Part shown: positions 33,499 through 45,559 of the stretch, piece after piece
Numbering within the stretch: the stretch's first letter is position 1
How the letters are laid out: each line of letters begins with the position of its first letter
The notes under the pieces: generated by a model
The model's database searches: none
The model's input: only the letters and a program-made list of their open reading frames with translations
Told to the model about the DNA's origin: nothing
NCBI GenBank assembly: GCA_021014945.1
Contig: MU266356.1
Coordinates: 1-64,000, forward strand
Length of the DNA stretch: 64,000 nt
Reading direction: 5' to 3'
From: Leucogyrophana mollusca
Lineage: Eukaryota; Basidiomycota; Agaricomycetes; Boletales
Translations under genes and position numbers: made by a program

Positions 33499-34819
33499 AT
33501 GTACCACGGAAACTCCATTCGACTTCTTGCGGGTAAGTGCGTTTGGAGTGGGTCTGATTAGCGCTAACATCCCTCCTATAGGCAACAGTCACCCAGAGCT
33601 CGCCCAAACTGTGGCCGAGCGGTGAGCTGCAGCTTTACATGATGCAGCCAAGCAGTCCACGGACTGGTAATTCTCCCACATAGGCTTGGAGTGCCCCTTA
33701 CACCTTGCATGCCGAAGAAATTCTCAAACGGCGAGATAAACGTCAAAATATCAGAATCTGTGCGAGAAGAGGACGTTTTCATCATTCAGTCGGGATGTTG
33801 CGATGTGAATGACAACCTAATGGAGCTCCTGATCTTAATATCAGCCTGCAAAACCGCCTCCGCCCGTCGCATCACCGCCGTGATACCGTGTTTCCCGTAC
33901 GCACGGATGGATAAAAAAGACAAGTCCCGCGCGCCAATCACCGCAAAGTTGGTTGCAAATATGCTTGTGGGCGCCGGATGTGATCATGTCATCACTATGG
34001 ACTTGCACGCAAGCCAGATTCAAGGGTTTTTTGACATCCCTGTCGATAACCTGTTTTCAGAACCATTGATGATCTCATATATCAAGAGACACATCGACGG
34101 TTGGCAAAACAGCATTATTGTCAGTCCAGATGCCGGTGGCGCGAAGCGGTCCGTTCTCGCTTGACAAGGGCTTTTCGTGGGTACTCACCTGGTCCATAGA
34201 GTCACCGCCATTGCAGATAAACTTGGCGTTGAATTCGCACTGATCCACAGAAAGCGTGATGGAAAGTCCGAAAATGCTCCAGAGAGGATGGAGATCCTCG
34301 TCGGAGACGTCCGCGACAAGGTGCGGGATTTTGGGGCCGATTATTAGTTTTGCTTATTGATGGCTTATGCAGGTGGCTATTTTGGTGGACGACATGATTG
34401 ATACCGGACACACGCTCTCGTTAGCGGCGCGGACTCTGCATGACAAGGGTGCAAAGACCATTCATGTTTTTATTTCACATGGTAAGGGTATTTTCAGTGT
34501 AATGTTTCGTTCGTCTCACAGTCCCCGCAGGTCTTTTCGCTGAAGCAAACATGAAGGAGCTGGAAAGTCTCCCCCTGGAACAACTAGTGGTATATTATTA
34601 CAAAGCTGCTGAAATCTTCAAACGCCTCATTCCTTGCACGCTTTTCAGGTCACTAATACGATCCCTCAGAAGGAGCACAAAGAGCAATGCTCGAAACTGC
34701 TCACTATGGATATCAGCTCTACGATTGCCGAGAGTATTCGCAGAACACACAATGGAGAAAGCATCAGTCTTCTTTTCGGTGAATGGGCCGATGGCAGAGG
34801 TGTAGATATGCTGATTTAG
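33499..34819 (+). CDS. ribose-phosphate pyrophosphokinase (PRPP synthetase)
   Basis: Seven or so exons encode a PRPP synthetase of about 320 residues that makes PRPP from ribose 5-phosphate and ATP for purine, pyrimidine, His and Trp synthesis. The ATG at 33499 opens [26 protein letters not shown], with phase-correct introns. Motifs are '[25 protein letters not shown]', '[26 protein letters not shown]', '[21 protein letters not shown]', '[18 protein letters not shown]', '[16 protein letters not shown]' and the PRPP-binding loop '[15 protein letters not shown]'. The end is '[14 protein letters not shown]'. The catalytic flexible loop and the divalent-metal histidines are intact. No long non-homologous insert is present, unlike yeast Prs1 and Prs5. 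Confidence 0.95.
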
Positions 34820-35826
34820 TGATCCTACAATCTCTGGAGTGGCAACGCTTTCTATAGAGGGTGAACATTAGATTTCTTGCTGTATCAATATACACCTCAT
34901 CCCTGATAAAGCAACATGCTATGACTGCAACATGAACTTGTTTCGGCTCGGATCATTCCTCCCTGGCAGTCTCAATTCTTGGAAATGCAAGTGAAAAGGT
35001 TCAATGACCTGTTGGAGCCAAATTGGAGCGTTGGTGTTCGATGTTTGGCAGCGGCCTGAGTTTCAAACAGCGTCAAACATCACATAACAACGCGTGCCGG
35101 ATTCACTGGTAGTCTGGTACCACACGGTCATGATGGCCAAGGAACTAGAGTTCCACCTTGTGGGTCCGGACGTGGGGCGTGTACCTTGCCAGCCGCTGCC
35201 TCGGAGTCCTTATCTACAAGCCATGTCAAGTTCTCCCAACTCTGCGCCCGTCGGAAGAACCAAGTCTACAATGAACGTCGGAAAACCGGCTGAAACACCC
35301 CGAAACAGCCACCCATCGCTCTGCGACCCCTTCGAAGTCTCGGTGCAAACAGCACACGTTGATTGTAAGATGAGCTAACTCTACGCTGAGATCGACTCCT
35401 CCCTCGCTTTGCTATAGGCGACGTGGCGTTTCTTCAGTTTACAGTCTGAGAAAGCAAGCTGCTTCTCGCATGACAGGTTATCCCCATATGTGGACCACAC
35501 CATTGATCCAAGACGCGCATATATCGCCATCAATACTTCTCTTTCCTATCATGTGTTGTCGAGGAGACGAAGGAAATTGAGCTTCGGGTGAGAGGGGCAT
35601 TTTCATGTGAGTACAATTGAGTGTGTTCCAATCTCCCACCATTGTCATGCGTTTCTTACTTGCCCCCAGCTTACATCTCGTTCGGACTCCCAAATCGCGG
35701 AGCCCAGTAACAACTTCGACGCACGATGGTCCGAGCTGCGATCAATATGAGTGAGACCACACGAGGGACTATTGTTAGCTTGCGTGAGTAAGCTGACCTG
35801 TAGCAATGGCATACAAACACTCAACA
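34820..35826. other. intergenic, nothing recognised
   Basis: About 1 kb after PRPP synthetase. A 94-codon plus-strand frame (35094-35378) starts at GTG and resembles nothing known. No repeat or RNA gene seen. Confidence 0.45.
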
Positions 35827-36213
35827 CATTTCTAACCGTCGGATAATAGTTCAGCTTTTGCCTCCCAAGCCGCTGGAAAAGGCTCATGAACACCTGGCTT
35901 CGGAGACGGCCCTCTGATCAGCTGCGCGTCAGGGCGGACACATGTCTGTTTGTCTACCCCGTGCTCTACGACGAATGGGACGCCGTGAAAAGCGATGATA
36001 TCATGCCACGGCGGTTCGTTCAGACCATTTGTCACGCCTAATTTCCCATCTTTACCCTAAAAACACGTTATCCGGTATTTTCTTGTTATGCGGGTTCCAC
36101 TCGAGCACACGCACAAAGGCTATTGTTGCAATCACATTGGCTCCAAGCCAATACTCTGCCAAGCATTCCAAAGTGCGATTTGCCCCAGCGGCGATCACCA
36201 CATCACTGATTCA
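35827..36213 (-). pseudogene. unidentified decayed reading frame with a frame break
   Basis: Reading the minus strand, a protein-like frame ('DVVIAAGANRTLECLAEYW', 'LGANVIATIAFVRVLEWNP', 'KKIPDNVFL') hits TAA near 36055. The adjacent frame then continues the same kind of sequence at once ('GKDGKLGVTNGLNEPPW', 'HDIIAFHGVPFVVEHGVDK', 'CVRPDAQLIRGPSPKPG') to a TAG near 35829. A single inserted base would explain the switch; the 18 bases between the two frames are too few for an intron. The start is also out of frame. I do not recognise the family. The well-ordered hydrophobic/charged pattern suggests a gene remnant rather than chance, but this is inference. Confidence 0.3.
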
Positions 36214-36525
36214 GCGACTCTGGCATGGCGACGTCTCGGAAGTTCTCACTCCCTCCTAAATTGCCATGCAGGCGCTACCTCTCCCCTCAGCCCACGCCAT
36301 GGCTATTTGTGATGCCTGGCCCGGGCGGAGTTGTGTTGATCATCTTCGGGGTGCAGCTATTCTCAAGACAGACCGATAGTGCGAAAAGTCGGCAGCTGTG
36401 TGCAAACGAGTACCCTCTGGCTATGACTTTAAAACCCCAGACACAAGTATCATGGTCCTCTCTTTCCCTCCCGGTTTCGAACCTACTTTGCAGAACTGCA
36501 AATATTGTGATATTACGACGTCTAA
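36214..36525. promoter_or_regulatory. upstream region of the DUF6593 gene
   Basis: About 310 bases directly upstream of the DUF6593 ATG. It should contain that promoter; no specific element is claimed. Confidence 0.4.
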
Positions 36526-37237
36526 ATGTCTCAAAAGCTCGTCCTAACCACTGCGAGCCTCCACAACGTCGTCATCTCAAATGACTCCGACAATGTCTAC
36601 TACGACATAATTACCCCAGAGTGGGAGACGCATATGACGACTGTGCGCAGACTGAACACCACCACTCATGCTTTCGATGTGGTCGGGAACATTCGTAATT
36701 TGGGGGACAAAATAGATCAGCCTATCGCGGTAAGTATGTATGGTGGGGAATTTACCCCAACGGACGTATTTCTGCAGAGAGTTGAAGGGTCGGGAGCAAG
36801 GTACACTCCTTTACGACCACGTGAACTCACTGGTTGACTGATCTTCTTGCGACAGCCAATGGCGGTTCGCGGATGGCGAAGGAGGTTCGTATGCATGGAG
36901 TGTGCAAAAACACCACCAACACTTGGAGGTATGGACAGCATTGACTTCCAACACGACTTGAGCAACGCGCTGACACTAAGCTGGCAAAGCTGTTCAACGT
37001 GAGCGATAGCATGAATACCCTCAGTATCCCTGCGGCGACGTTTCATCCCCATAAACGTCACCTCCTTGTAGGGATGATATCCCGCCATGCATACATCGAG
37101 GTCGACGCATCCCTATTCGACTCCCTAGACTCGGTCATCGGTTCGTGAAGCTTAGATCACCTCATGGCACGTATATTGATTCTTGCACAGTATCGCTCCT
37201 TGTAATCGAGCGAATGCGTCGAGGCGGTTCATTGTGA
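36526..37237 (+). CDS. DUF6593 domain protein
   Basis: Four exons give a protein of about 170 residues. It begins MSQKLVLTTASLHNVVIS, then 'YYDIITPEWETHMTTVRRLN' and 'FDVVGNI'. The conserved 'GGEFTPTDVFLQRVEGSGAS|QWRFADGEGGSYAWSV' follows across intron 1, then 'LE|LAKLFN' across intron 2, 'ATFHPHKRHLLVGMISRHAYIEVD' and finally 'LDSVI|VSLLVIERMRR'. This is the DUF6593 layout: an antiparallel beta domain ending in a hydrophobic 'vSflyvEklRr' strand/helix. The family is abundant in Agaricomycetes and its function is unknown. No signal peptide or membrane helix is evident. It converges on PER1 with 194 bases between stops. Confidence 0.82.
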
Positions 37238-37431
37238 CACTGACGGCTTTCGTATGGTACATCGTTAAACGCCTGGTGCGTCACGAAGGTGCCGCGACAA
37301 GTCAATAGTGTTCAAGTCTAAAGCAAAAGTCGAAATGTACTCATAATTACATCCCTGTGGACCATTTACCTAACTAGAGAACATTTATTTTAGAAACATT
37401 TATTTATACGGATTGGTTGTACGAGGTGTCC

Positions 37432-38506
37432 TTACCTCTTGGTTTCTCTCCAGCCATCATCCAGTGCATCTTCTACAAGAAAGTCGTACCAAAACTTTGC
37501 AATTGGCGCCGTACTAAGGTGCCATAGAGAATGCGCGTCTAGAATCCTTCCCCAGGGGGCAAAATCGAACAGCTCGAGGGCAGTGGCGCCAGTAGTAAGA
37601 ACGACGAAGATTGCAGCTTTGCTGGCAAAAGGCGCTTTATACGACTTGGGACTGTAAGGAAACTGGCGCAATATAGACAGAGATGGCGGGAGAGAGTACA
37701 GTAGCCAAAGCAGGTTGTGTGTAAGACCAACGCCGAGATTGAACCCCATGTTATAGGTGTAGTCAAAGCGAGGAAGAACGCTCAGATAGGTGACATGTGC
37801 AAGATAGACGACGATGCAGAGAGAGGACCATGCGAGACGTACGGGCTTTTTCCACTGCCTATCAGCTTCCGTTGCGGTGTCGCGTTGTCTGGACAAGGGG
37901 TATAGGTGGAATAGGCGAACGACAGCATAATAGAGGGCATAGAGTATCGCTAAAGCGGCTGAGAAGTAATCCAGCTTTTCAGTCCGCGGAAGATCTGTGC
38001 CACAATGTTAGACGAGTGGTCGCATTTTGTCCGAGTTGAAGCATTTTACCTCTGGTATGGAACACAGCAGACCAAATCCAGGCGTTAATACTGACGAGCG
38101 CCCATGTGAGGTAGTACGATTTCATCGGATGGGACGACGGTAATTTCTGGCGGATAAGGCGTGCTCCTTGCAGATGAAACCACATATTGAGGAGGGAGAA
38201 CGCGACGGAAGCAGGCTCCTGCATCCCAATAAATCGCCAGAAAGGCCACTTTCCGTGATATTGCTGCACAGGAGAGCCATTCTGAATGGCCCTGTCCGTT
38301 ATAAGGTGCATACAGTTATACTTGCAGTCGTCTGTACACGTCCAGCGCGCCAGCCGGAGAGCGAATGGAAGCGAGGTGAACGGATTACATCGATCTGCAT
38401 AACAAGCAGAAACGCAGTTCTGGAACTCTGGTGCCCTATCCCCCGATGAGGCCAGTGTAAACACGACAAGAGAAAGGATAAGGGTGCATCGGCCTAGAAG
38501 ACCCAT
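37432..38506 (-). CDS. PER1: PER1/PGAP3-like GPI-anchor remodelling protein
   Basis: Three or so exons encode an ER membrane protein that in yeast removes the sn-2 acyl chain of GPI-anchored proteins. ATG 38506 starts a signal peptide (MGLLGRCTLILSLVVFTLAS). The luminal Cys-rich part reads 'FQNCVSACYADRCNP', 'WTCTDDCKYNCMHLITD' and 'QQYHGKWPFWRFIGMQEPASV'. Then come seven helices carrying the CREST-superfamily catalytic residues: 'INAWIWSAVFHTRD' (His-Asp, the Asp coming from the next exon), and 'LDAHSLWHLSTAPIAKFWYDFL' near the C terminus (Asp-His and His). The next exon continues 'LPRTEKLDYFSAALAILYALYYAVVRLFHLYP'. All motifs are intact. It is head to head with the histone deacetylase gene. 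Confidence 0.94.
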
Positions 38507-38923
38507 GAAAGACGGTGCTCAATGTATAAGAACGGCTGTTGCCGCTGGTGGTGGTGGTTTGAGAGCTTAAATAAGCGCTTGAGCTGCAACGCGTGAAGGC
38601 GCGCTGTGCACACCGATGACTTGGTGGCTGACAGCCATCTCCCTTCTATCCTTCCCCACAAGTCCAGTCTCTCATCAAGCTATAGCTATTATACTATAGC
38701 ATTTGCTTCGATATTACCGAAGCGTGTGCAGCTTGACTGGCTAGGGTGCGAAACGACCGCCAAACAGGCTCACAATTGATCAAGCCTGACCTGTCAGCCA
38801 TCCTCAATTCTTCGAGTTATCCTTCATTGGTACGTTGGGTGTGCTCTTTCGGAATTCGGTTGGACGGTTAAGTTCACGAGTCTGTGCACTGGAATCCAGT
38901 TTGCTCGACTTGGCTTTCAAATT
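38507..38923. promoter_or_regulatory. divergent promoter, PER1 / histone deacetylase
   Basis: About 417 bases between two opposite start codons. An imperfect inverted repeat (AGCTATAG...CTATAGC) is visible near 38680-38701. No known factor site is claimed. The right border depends on the inferred first exon of the deacetylase. Confidence 0.4.
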
Positions 38924-40861
38924 ATGGTCAGGACATCACAGTCCACAACCTTTTCTTCATCCCCGTATTTCGATGATCGCGGGCCTCATGGTACTGCTCA
39001 GCCAATAACAGAGCACGTCAACGTGGGTCTCAGCTATATATACTGTTAGGACTCACCTTTGAATGAAGCAAAGCCGCACTCTCGTCCAATAGTTTCATAT
39101 TTCTTCCCAAAAGGCGTGGGCGAACACCATTATGGGGTAAACCGTGACAGTTCTCGACCATACATTTTGCTCAAGTGTATACGTAGGAACGCCATCCAAT
39201 GAAACCCCACAGGCTGACCCTAACAAACGCACTAGTCATGGGGTACGGCTTGGACAAGCAAATACATCATATTTACAACCCACGCCCAGCCACCCAAGAA
39301 GAGTTGGAGATGTACCACGATCACGATTATATCGATTTTCTATCAAGGTCTGATTTCTTAGGTTGCCAAACCATCAACCGCACCTGACAAACTCAAAAAG
39401 AGTCACCCCTAACAACCAAAACGACATGAGGCACCTAATAGACACATTCAACTGTGTTGAAGACTGTCCAATATTCTCCGAGATGTATGATTTCTGTCGC
39501 ATGTACGCGGGAGCCTCGATAGCAGGAGCCAGGAAACTCACATCCGGTGCGTGCGACATCGCAATCAACTGGTCAGGAGGATTACACCACGCAAAGCGCG
39601 GTGAAGCAAGTGGGTTTTGTTACGTGAACGACATTGTACTTGCGATACTGGAACTCCTGAGGTGAATCTATTGTCCGGAGCGCGTGGAGTTGACTGACCA
39701 GAGTTTACAAACAGATTCCATCCTCGCGTGCTGTATATTGACATCGACATTCATCACGGAGACGGCGTCGAGCTTGCATTTTACCACTCCAATCGCGTCA
39801 TGACAGTATCTTTTCACAAGTACACTGGGGAGTTTTTTCCTGGGACAGGAAAACTCGACGACAATGGCGCCAACATAGGTAAACACTTCTGCCTCAACGT
39901 TCCACTTCAAGACGGTATCGATGACGACATGTATCTGACGATATTCAAAACGGTTATCGAGGACACGGTTACTGCGTTCCGCCCAACCTCCATAGTCCTT
40001 CAATGCGGTGCTGACTCCCTCGGATGTGATCGTTTGGGTGCCTTCAATCTATCAATTGCCGCGCACGGAGAATGCGTGAATTTTGTTCGCAAGTTCAACG
40101 TCCCTTTGCTTGTTCTAGGCGGTGGAGGCTACACAATTAAAAACGTCAGCCGTTGCTGGACCTACGAGACCGCTGTACTTGTCGGCGCCGCTATTCCAGA
40201 TGAGCTTCCTGCTACTGTGTACGACCCCTTCTTCCGGGATTCGCAGTGGAAGCTGCATCCACCACTGACCGGCAGGGTCGAAAACCAAAATTCACCCGCT
40301 TCGTTGCAGCGCATCACGATCAGCATCCGGAACAAGCTCAGGTACCTACAGGGTGCACCAAGCGTTGCCATGCAGGAGATTCCACCGGACTTGGAAGGTT
40401 TCCTGGCTGATGAGGAGCGTAATGTAGAAGAGAAAGACGAAGAACGAGGGGCTGCTCTTGCGGGGGAGCGCCGAAACGATAGGACTATGGCGCGGAACGA
40501 ATTTTATGATGGAGAAAACGACGTTGATCAGGATGACGGTCCGATATCATCCGTCACAAGGAGATCGTCGGCGTCCACTCGAAAGCCAGCAGCTAGAGCC
40601 ACAAGACGTTCTAGGGGGCGTGGTAGAAACAAAGGAACAGCCAGCACTCGGGAGGATGGTGAGGAGGAGATTGAGGAGGCGACAGCTTCTGCGTCTCGTG
40701 CAGTGAGGGGGAAAAGCAGGGCCAAACCCCGCAACAGCAGGGCTCGTGCCAAACCAGCTGACAAGGAGCCGTCCAAAGACGAGACGGACCCAGATCAGGG
40801 TGCAGAACTTGATCCAGATCCAGATCCTGCGACGCCAATGGACCTTGAGATCGATATATGA
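38924..40861 (+). CDS. class I histone deacetylase, Hos2/HDAC3-like
   Basis: A multi-exon zinc-dependent deacetylase acting on acetyl-lysine of histones. The exon with '[35 protein letters not shown]' has no ATG of its own. An upstream exon from ATG 38924 ([15 protein letters not shown]) can be joined in phase, but this first junction is inferred. Catalytic elements are intact: '[19 protein letters not shown]', '[17 protein letters not shown]', '[18 protein letters not shown]', '[19 protein letters not shown]', '[20 protein letters not shown]'. The '[11 protein letters not shown]' and 'GECV' wording fits Hos2/HDAC3 rather than Rpd3. The C-terminal 120 residues are low complexity, Arg/Glu-rich with RGRGR, ending in an Asp/Pro-rich acidic stretch. 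Confidence 0.93.
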
Positions 40862-41176
40862 CCCATACCGTCTCATCCGTCCGGTCATCTCCCCATTCCA
40901 TCAGTTCAAGTGCAGGCTATCTTTACTTGCCGCACACAAGTCACGGGCGCCCGTTTGTCGTTAGCCCGACATCCGACAACAATCAAATGAGGGGTATGCT
41001 TAGGGCATAAAAGAAGATATGGTGAACTATGTTGAGCGCCGCTGATTTTCGCTGGGTCCCCGAGACAGTTCAAATGGCCAGCCTTTAATTGCGCAATAGT
41101 CCACACATTCTCAAGCCCACGTAGCAATTAGCAAGTGGAATGTATGTCTAGGATTCATATCAGTCATGCAATGTGT
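40862..41176. other. convergent 3' spacer
   Basis: 315 bases between the deacetylase stop and the stop of the glucosyltransferase-like gene. No gene recognised. Confidence 0.5.
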
Positions 41177-44100
41177 TCAGGTAGATCCTTCTTTCGGGCT
41201 CTCTTGACCCCGACTACCTTGACTTTCGAGAATCACCTCAGCCTTCTTCGCATATTCCTTTTGCCGTGCACCTGTTAATGTCTTCGCCTTTTCGAACGCT
41301 TCCAGAATTGCCGCACGCTCCGCCGGGGTGCTCTCCTTCACCGCATGAATGCCATCGGAGATACGCGTGTTTCGCTGTACCTGCTGAGGCTCACGCTGCC
41401 ATAGTTTCCGGATACTCTTCCAGGCTCCTTGCGCAGGATGAGCCACAAGGCCCACCGCTCCTGCGGCTGGTCGCATATTCACATTAACAACTGGGCCGAT
41501 GTTTAGAGAAATCACAGTTCGGGACCACATGAAGGTACTTACAACTGCGAGCCGACCCTTTGACGGCGCCAAAAAGTCCCTACACTTCCTATCAGAATTG
41601 TTCCAAACGAGAGTAAATAGGCCCACCTCTTTCTTCGCGCCTTCAATAGGCTCACGAACTAATCCCGTGATACCATCATAGTAGCCATAAAAAAAGCCCT
41701 AGTAGATAGCGTTGAGCAGAGAGCAATGTGATGTCGCATGAATTAATGTTTACCTTTCCGGCCTCTTTCATGCCACTGGCAAAATCCGTGACATTGCCCT
41801 GTTCTCTGACAGTCGAGCCGTACAGCTTCGGCGCGTTGTGCAAGCCTTCATGGATAGAAGCAACAATATCCATGACACCTTTTGTGAAGGAGCTTCAAAA
41901 TGAAGACAAGGTTCACGCAAGTAATAAGCTCACCTTTTGGGATTGCCGTTGTAGTGTTGATAATACCTTTCCCTGGGTCGCTGAGCGAAGGACGGTCAAT
42001 CGCGACACTCCAATTTCACGAGACAGACACTCACTAGAAGATCTGCGCTATTCCCGCATAATAGTGGGTCACGGTCCAAAATATGGCACTCCCGCCTCCA
42101 GTGACCGGGTCGGTTATATCCTTTCGGGAATCATATTCCTTCGCGCCTAAATACGAGCAGCATGACTACAATTCTATCGACGGGGTGAAATGACAAGGAA
42201 CGCACGATGCAAGTCTAGCTCCTTGATATCCAACCGCTTGGTATCAACAAGGACCTGCGCTGCAAACGCACTGAGCCTCAGGCACTATACACGCCCGTTA
42301 AGTCACGCAGAGAGCGACAAATAGAGGTGATACAGACATATTTTGTTGACCACCATACAGCCAGCCGCTTCGAATCCAAGTCACACCTGCATGTGCCGCG
42401 TAAGTGGACGTACGAAGAGACAGGCGTGCACCAACCTCATGTTCAACAAAGGCAGATGCCTGTAGAACGATTCCACACCTTTACGAAGACCATCCTATAA
42501 AGTCATACAAGTCGGCTACAATTCACAGAATGGTTAATAACACTTCGTTACGAACCTCGTCTTTGATCCTTTCCGACATTCTTTTGGCTGCGCGTTGTGC
42601 TCCAGCACCGGTCGCGAATTTGATAGCATCTCTCAGGTTTTCAACTGTCAGCTGTTTATGCGGGATCGGCTTTGGCCCAGCGCCACCCTTGTGTATCATC
42701 ATTCCTGGATCAAACTAAGGTTAATAACGTCCAACGTTCAATGGAGAGAATAACACACCCCAAAAAGGCTGGTCTCCAAAGAACGGAATGACCACAGTTG
42801 GACGCCCCATGCGGAGACCGATAGCGGTAGTACCTGCACCTCCATGGTGTACGACGGCACTAACTCGGCCGAAGAGCCAGTCGTGCGGTACGTTTCCGAG
42901 TATATAGATGTGATCAGGAATAGACATCCCACCAAGCCCGCCCCAACCTGCTGATACGACCGCTCGTACGGATGCTTGGGCGGTAGCTTCGAAGATCATT
43001 TCTATAGGGATTGATGAGTCAGCATTATAAGTGAAGATGTGGTGCCAGCATACCAGACATGGCTTTTGGGTCGTCCACGACTATCGACCCGAACCTGTGA
43101 CGGGCATGGAATCAGAACGATCGCTGTATAACGCGCGCAACACCTTACCCGATATACAGAGGAGGAGGTCCTTTGGCAAGGAAGGCAGCCAATTCCTCAG
43201 GGGGCTCGTAAGTGGTAGCAAGATCAAGGAAGTAGAACCCGACAGTATCTGATCGCACAGAATCAGCGAGGCCGGGGGTGAAGGTGATCAGACGAGGACA
43301 ACGCACCTATGTGGTTTTTCCAATCTTCCGGAGGTGGGATGAGAGTAGGGCTCATGCAGTATGTCCAAGGAATTTTGAGCCTATCTACAAGTCCCGCGCC
43401 AGATCGCAACGTCAGAGTACTTAGACCCAGCGTCTTGCTGCGAAAGACATTGACTATATCTCCGATACTGCGAAGATAGGGGTGAGGCGACTATTAAGCT
43501 CGCGGGAACAAGACAGACCCACCCCTGCCACGTTAGAAGATCTGCAAGTGCGTAACTTAGATAGTTGGTAAGGCCTGGCTCTGCGTTTGAGGAATTGATG
43601 TTGACGAGAGGGTGCGGGAATGCCTTCGTGGGGCTCCTACAAGAAGGGAATCAATAAATAGGAATGCAGCAACACACCAACAATTAATACCATGGCATAG
43701 CTAAGAGGCGTTGTTTAGACTGCCAAGATCCGCAAATGTGGGTAGTGCTCACTGAACGTAAGCAGAAGGGGAATCCCTAACGCTTCGGCGCAGTGGATGT
43801 GCGCGAATGCAGGCGGATTTGATATGATCGCGTCTGCGGCAAATGCCACGCCGGACTCATCATCCGATTCGCAGCAAGCCCGCCAGCAACCATCGAACAT
43901 CTGGGGGTCGGTAAATGAGGGGTTTCGCAAAGCGAACTGCGCTCGAAACAACATACCTCTGCCAGCATTGTACGCTTTCGACTGATGTCGCCATTGGTCA
44001 CAGATTCCAGGCCCGGCATCAGGCCAGGATCTGTTGCAGGTGAGCAGGTAGTCGAAATTTATGCATTCCTTTGTCTTACTTTTGACCATGTAACTCATCA

Positions 44101-44737
44101 ATGCTTGTGGGTCACCACCTATATCAAAAAACTCTAAGCCAGCTTCTCGAACAAATGATCTGAAAGTTCCATGGGTTGCTAATCGAACTCGATGGCCATC
44201 CTTCAAGAGCTTCTTGCCTAGCGCAACGTATGGCTGAACGTCACCTGCGAGGGATGACTGATGAATGGTTACTATAAGCGGATGGAGCGAGGGCACCTTA
44301 CCACGGCTCCCAACAATCATGATGACGATGTTCATGCATGGTACATCTTTCCAGGCCTTGTCGTCAACAGCAAATTCCCGAACATCCCGCGCATATCCAA
44401 TAGGGATTTCTGGTAGCTTCTTCTTCAGGTCCAAAGAGATTATGATTCGCCCATCATCAGATACCCGAGCGAAAGACGATAGTCCTTGGCCAGTGGCCTG
44501 GTATTCTGCATAATCTAATCAGGAAAGGCTACATCAGCCGCTTGGTGAGCTAATCGCGCGCAAGATATTTTCACCAATGCTGGGGTCCATCCGGATGCTG
44601 CCGATGTCCACGAGGGTATCTTCCTCATCTTCCTTGGGCTTGGATCGCTCACTGGAACCTGAGTCTGCAGATGAATTCACAGTATTCTCATTCGCATGCT
44701 CGCGCATGTAGAACGGGGTACTAGGCTTGTTTTCCAT
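41177..44737 (-). CDS. sterol 3-beta-glucosyltransferase-like (Atg26/UGT80 type) enzyme
   Basis: A long multi-exon gene. ATG 44737 ([14 protein letters not shown]) begins a disordered acidic leader. The GT1/GT28 N-lobe follows: '[35 protein letters not shown]', '[16 protein letters not shown]' and '[10 protein letters not shown]'. The C-lobe donor site is '[11 protein letters not shown]', '[13 protein letters not shown]', then '[36 protein letters not shown]', with '[15 protein letters not shown]' after it. These are sterol glucosyltransferase motifs; transfer of glucose from UDP-glucose to a sterol is the likely reaction. I saw no GRAM or PH domain upstream, unlike Atg26. Downstream of the catalytic part lies a Gly-rich tail: '[34 protein letters not shown]', then '[20 protein letters not shown]' and a charged coiled end. 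Exon borders between 41630 and 42720 are only approximate. Confidence 0.85.
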
Positions 44738-45559
44738 GGTATAGTGGTGGTCTGTGGTGAAAAGGCTCTGCGCAGTCAACGATACTTCGCCGCATTCTTA
44801 ACCTGAAGTGTGGAGCGGGAGTCGGAGCCAGGTTTCGCCCTCATGCAACGCGTCACGCGCACGTGACCGTGATGCTGTCGTCACGCATTTGTGACTTACA
44901 TGCCTTTGTTTCTCGAGTCGAGTCTCAAGCTCTCAAGTCTCCATCAATAATTATTCCTTGCTGGTCCTGAGTCGCACTCGCTCTTTGTTTAGGCCACGGA
45001 GAATTCAGTGCAGAACTATGTTAACCCCACTAGGTGCGCCATCACTGAATTCCGTGATTTGGCCCCCAGCGCCTCAACCTGAAGCGCTGGGTGTTTTCAT
45101 AGCGCCAGACCTCTGATGATGCGCTGAGAGCAGCTGAGTCACATGGAGGCGAATGACGATAAGATATTGTACGCGGCACGGTGGTATTTTGGTTTGCTGT
45201 GAACGGCCTCCAGAATTCGCTGGTGAGCATCAGGACACCAGTGCAGGCAAAGTGCAGGCAGTGTGGCATTCTCGAGGATCACATCAGCACCGCTTTTGGA
45301 GTCCTTGCTTCTCCTCCTTTCTTGGCTCACCGCAACTACAGTTTTATCATGATGATCAAACCCTGTCAGATAACACAAGGCTTGATATATCCTTGCCCGT
45401 TATCGCATTAATTATATGCAGTGATGTGACCTTGATTCTATTGCAGTGTTGAATCAAGTGCCTTGGGGGTGCTGGGCGAATAAAATGGGTGCACGAGATA
45501 GGGCAAGCTAATTGTCTTCCAGTCCTGGTGTTCAGCAACTTCTGGTGCAGGTTCTTACT
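44738..45559. promoter_or_regulatory. divergent upstream region, glucosyltransferase / DUF6533
   Basis: About 820 bases between two opposite ATGs. The open frames inside lack ATG starts or family resemblance. Promoters of both genes are expected here. Confidence 0.4.

Noticed and set aside
35094..35378. 94-codon frame after PRPP synthetase
   Set aside because: Non-ATG start and no recognisable domain.
36465..36490. Possible tRNA B-box-like sequence (GGTTTCGAACC)
   Set aside because: One base too long for the T-loop consensus, and no matching acceptor or D arm nearby.
41177..44737. Biosynthetic gene cluster around the glucosyltransferase
   Set aside because: Neighbours are a deacetylase, a membrane protein and a Mg transporter; no P450, terpene synthase or NRPS/PKS is present.
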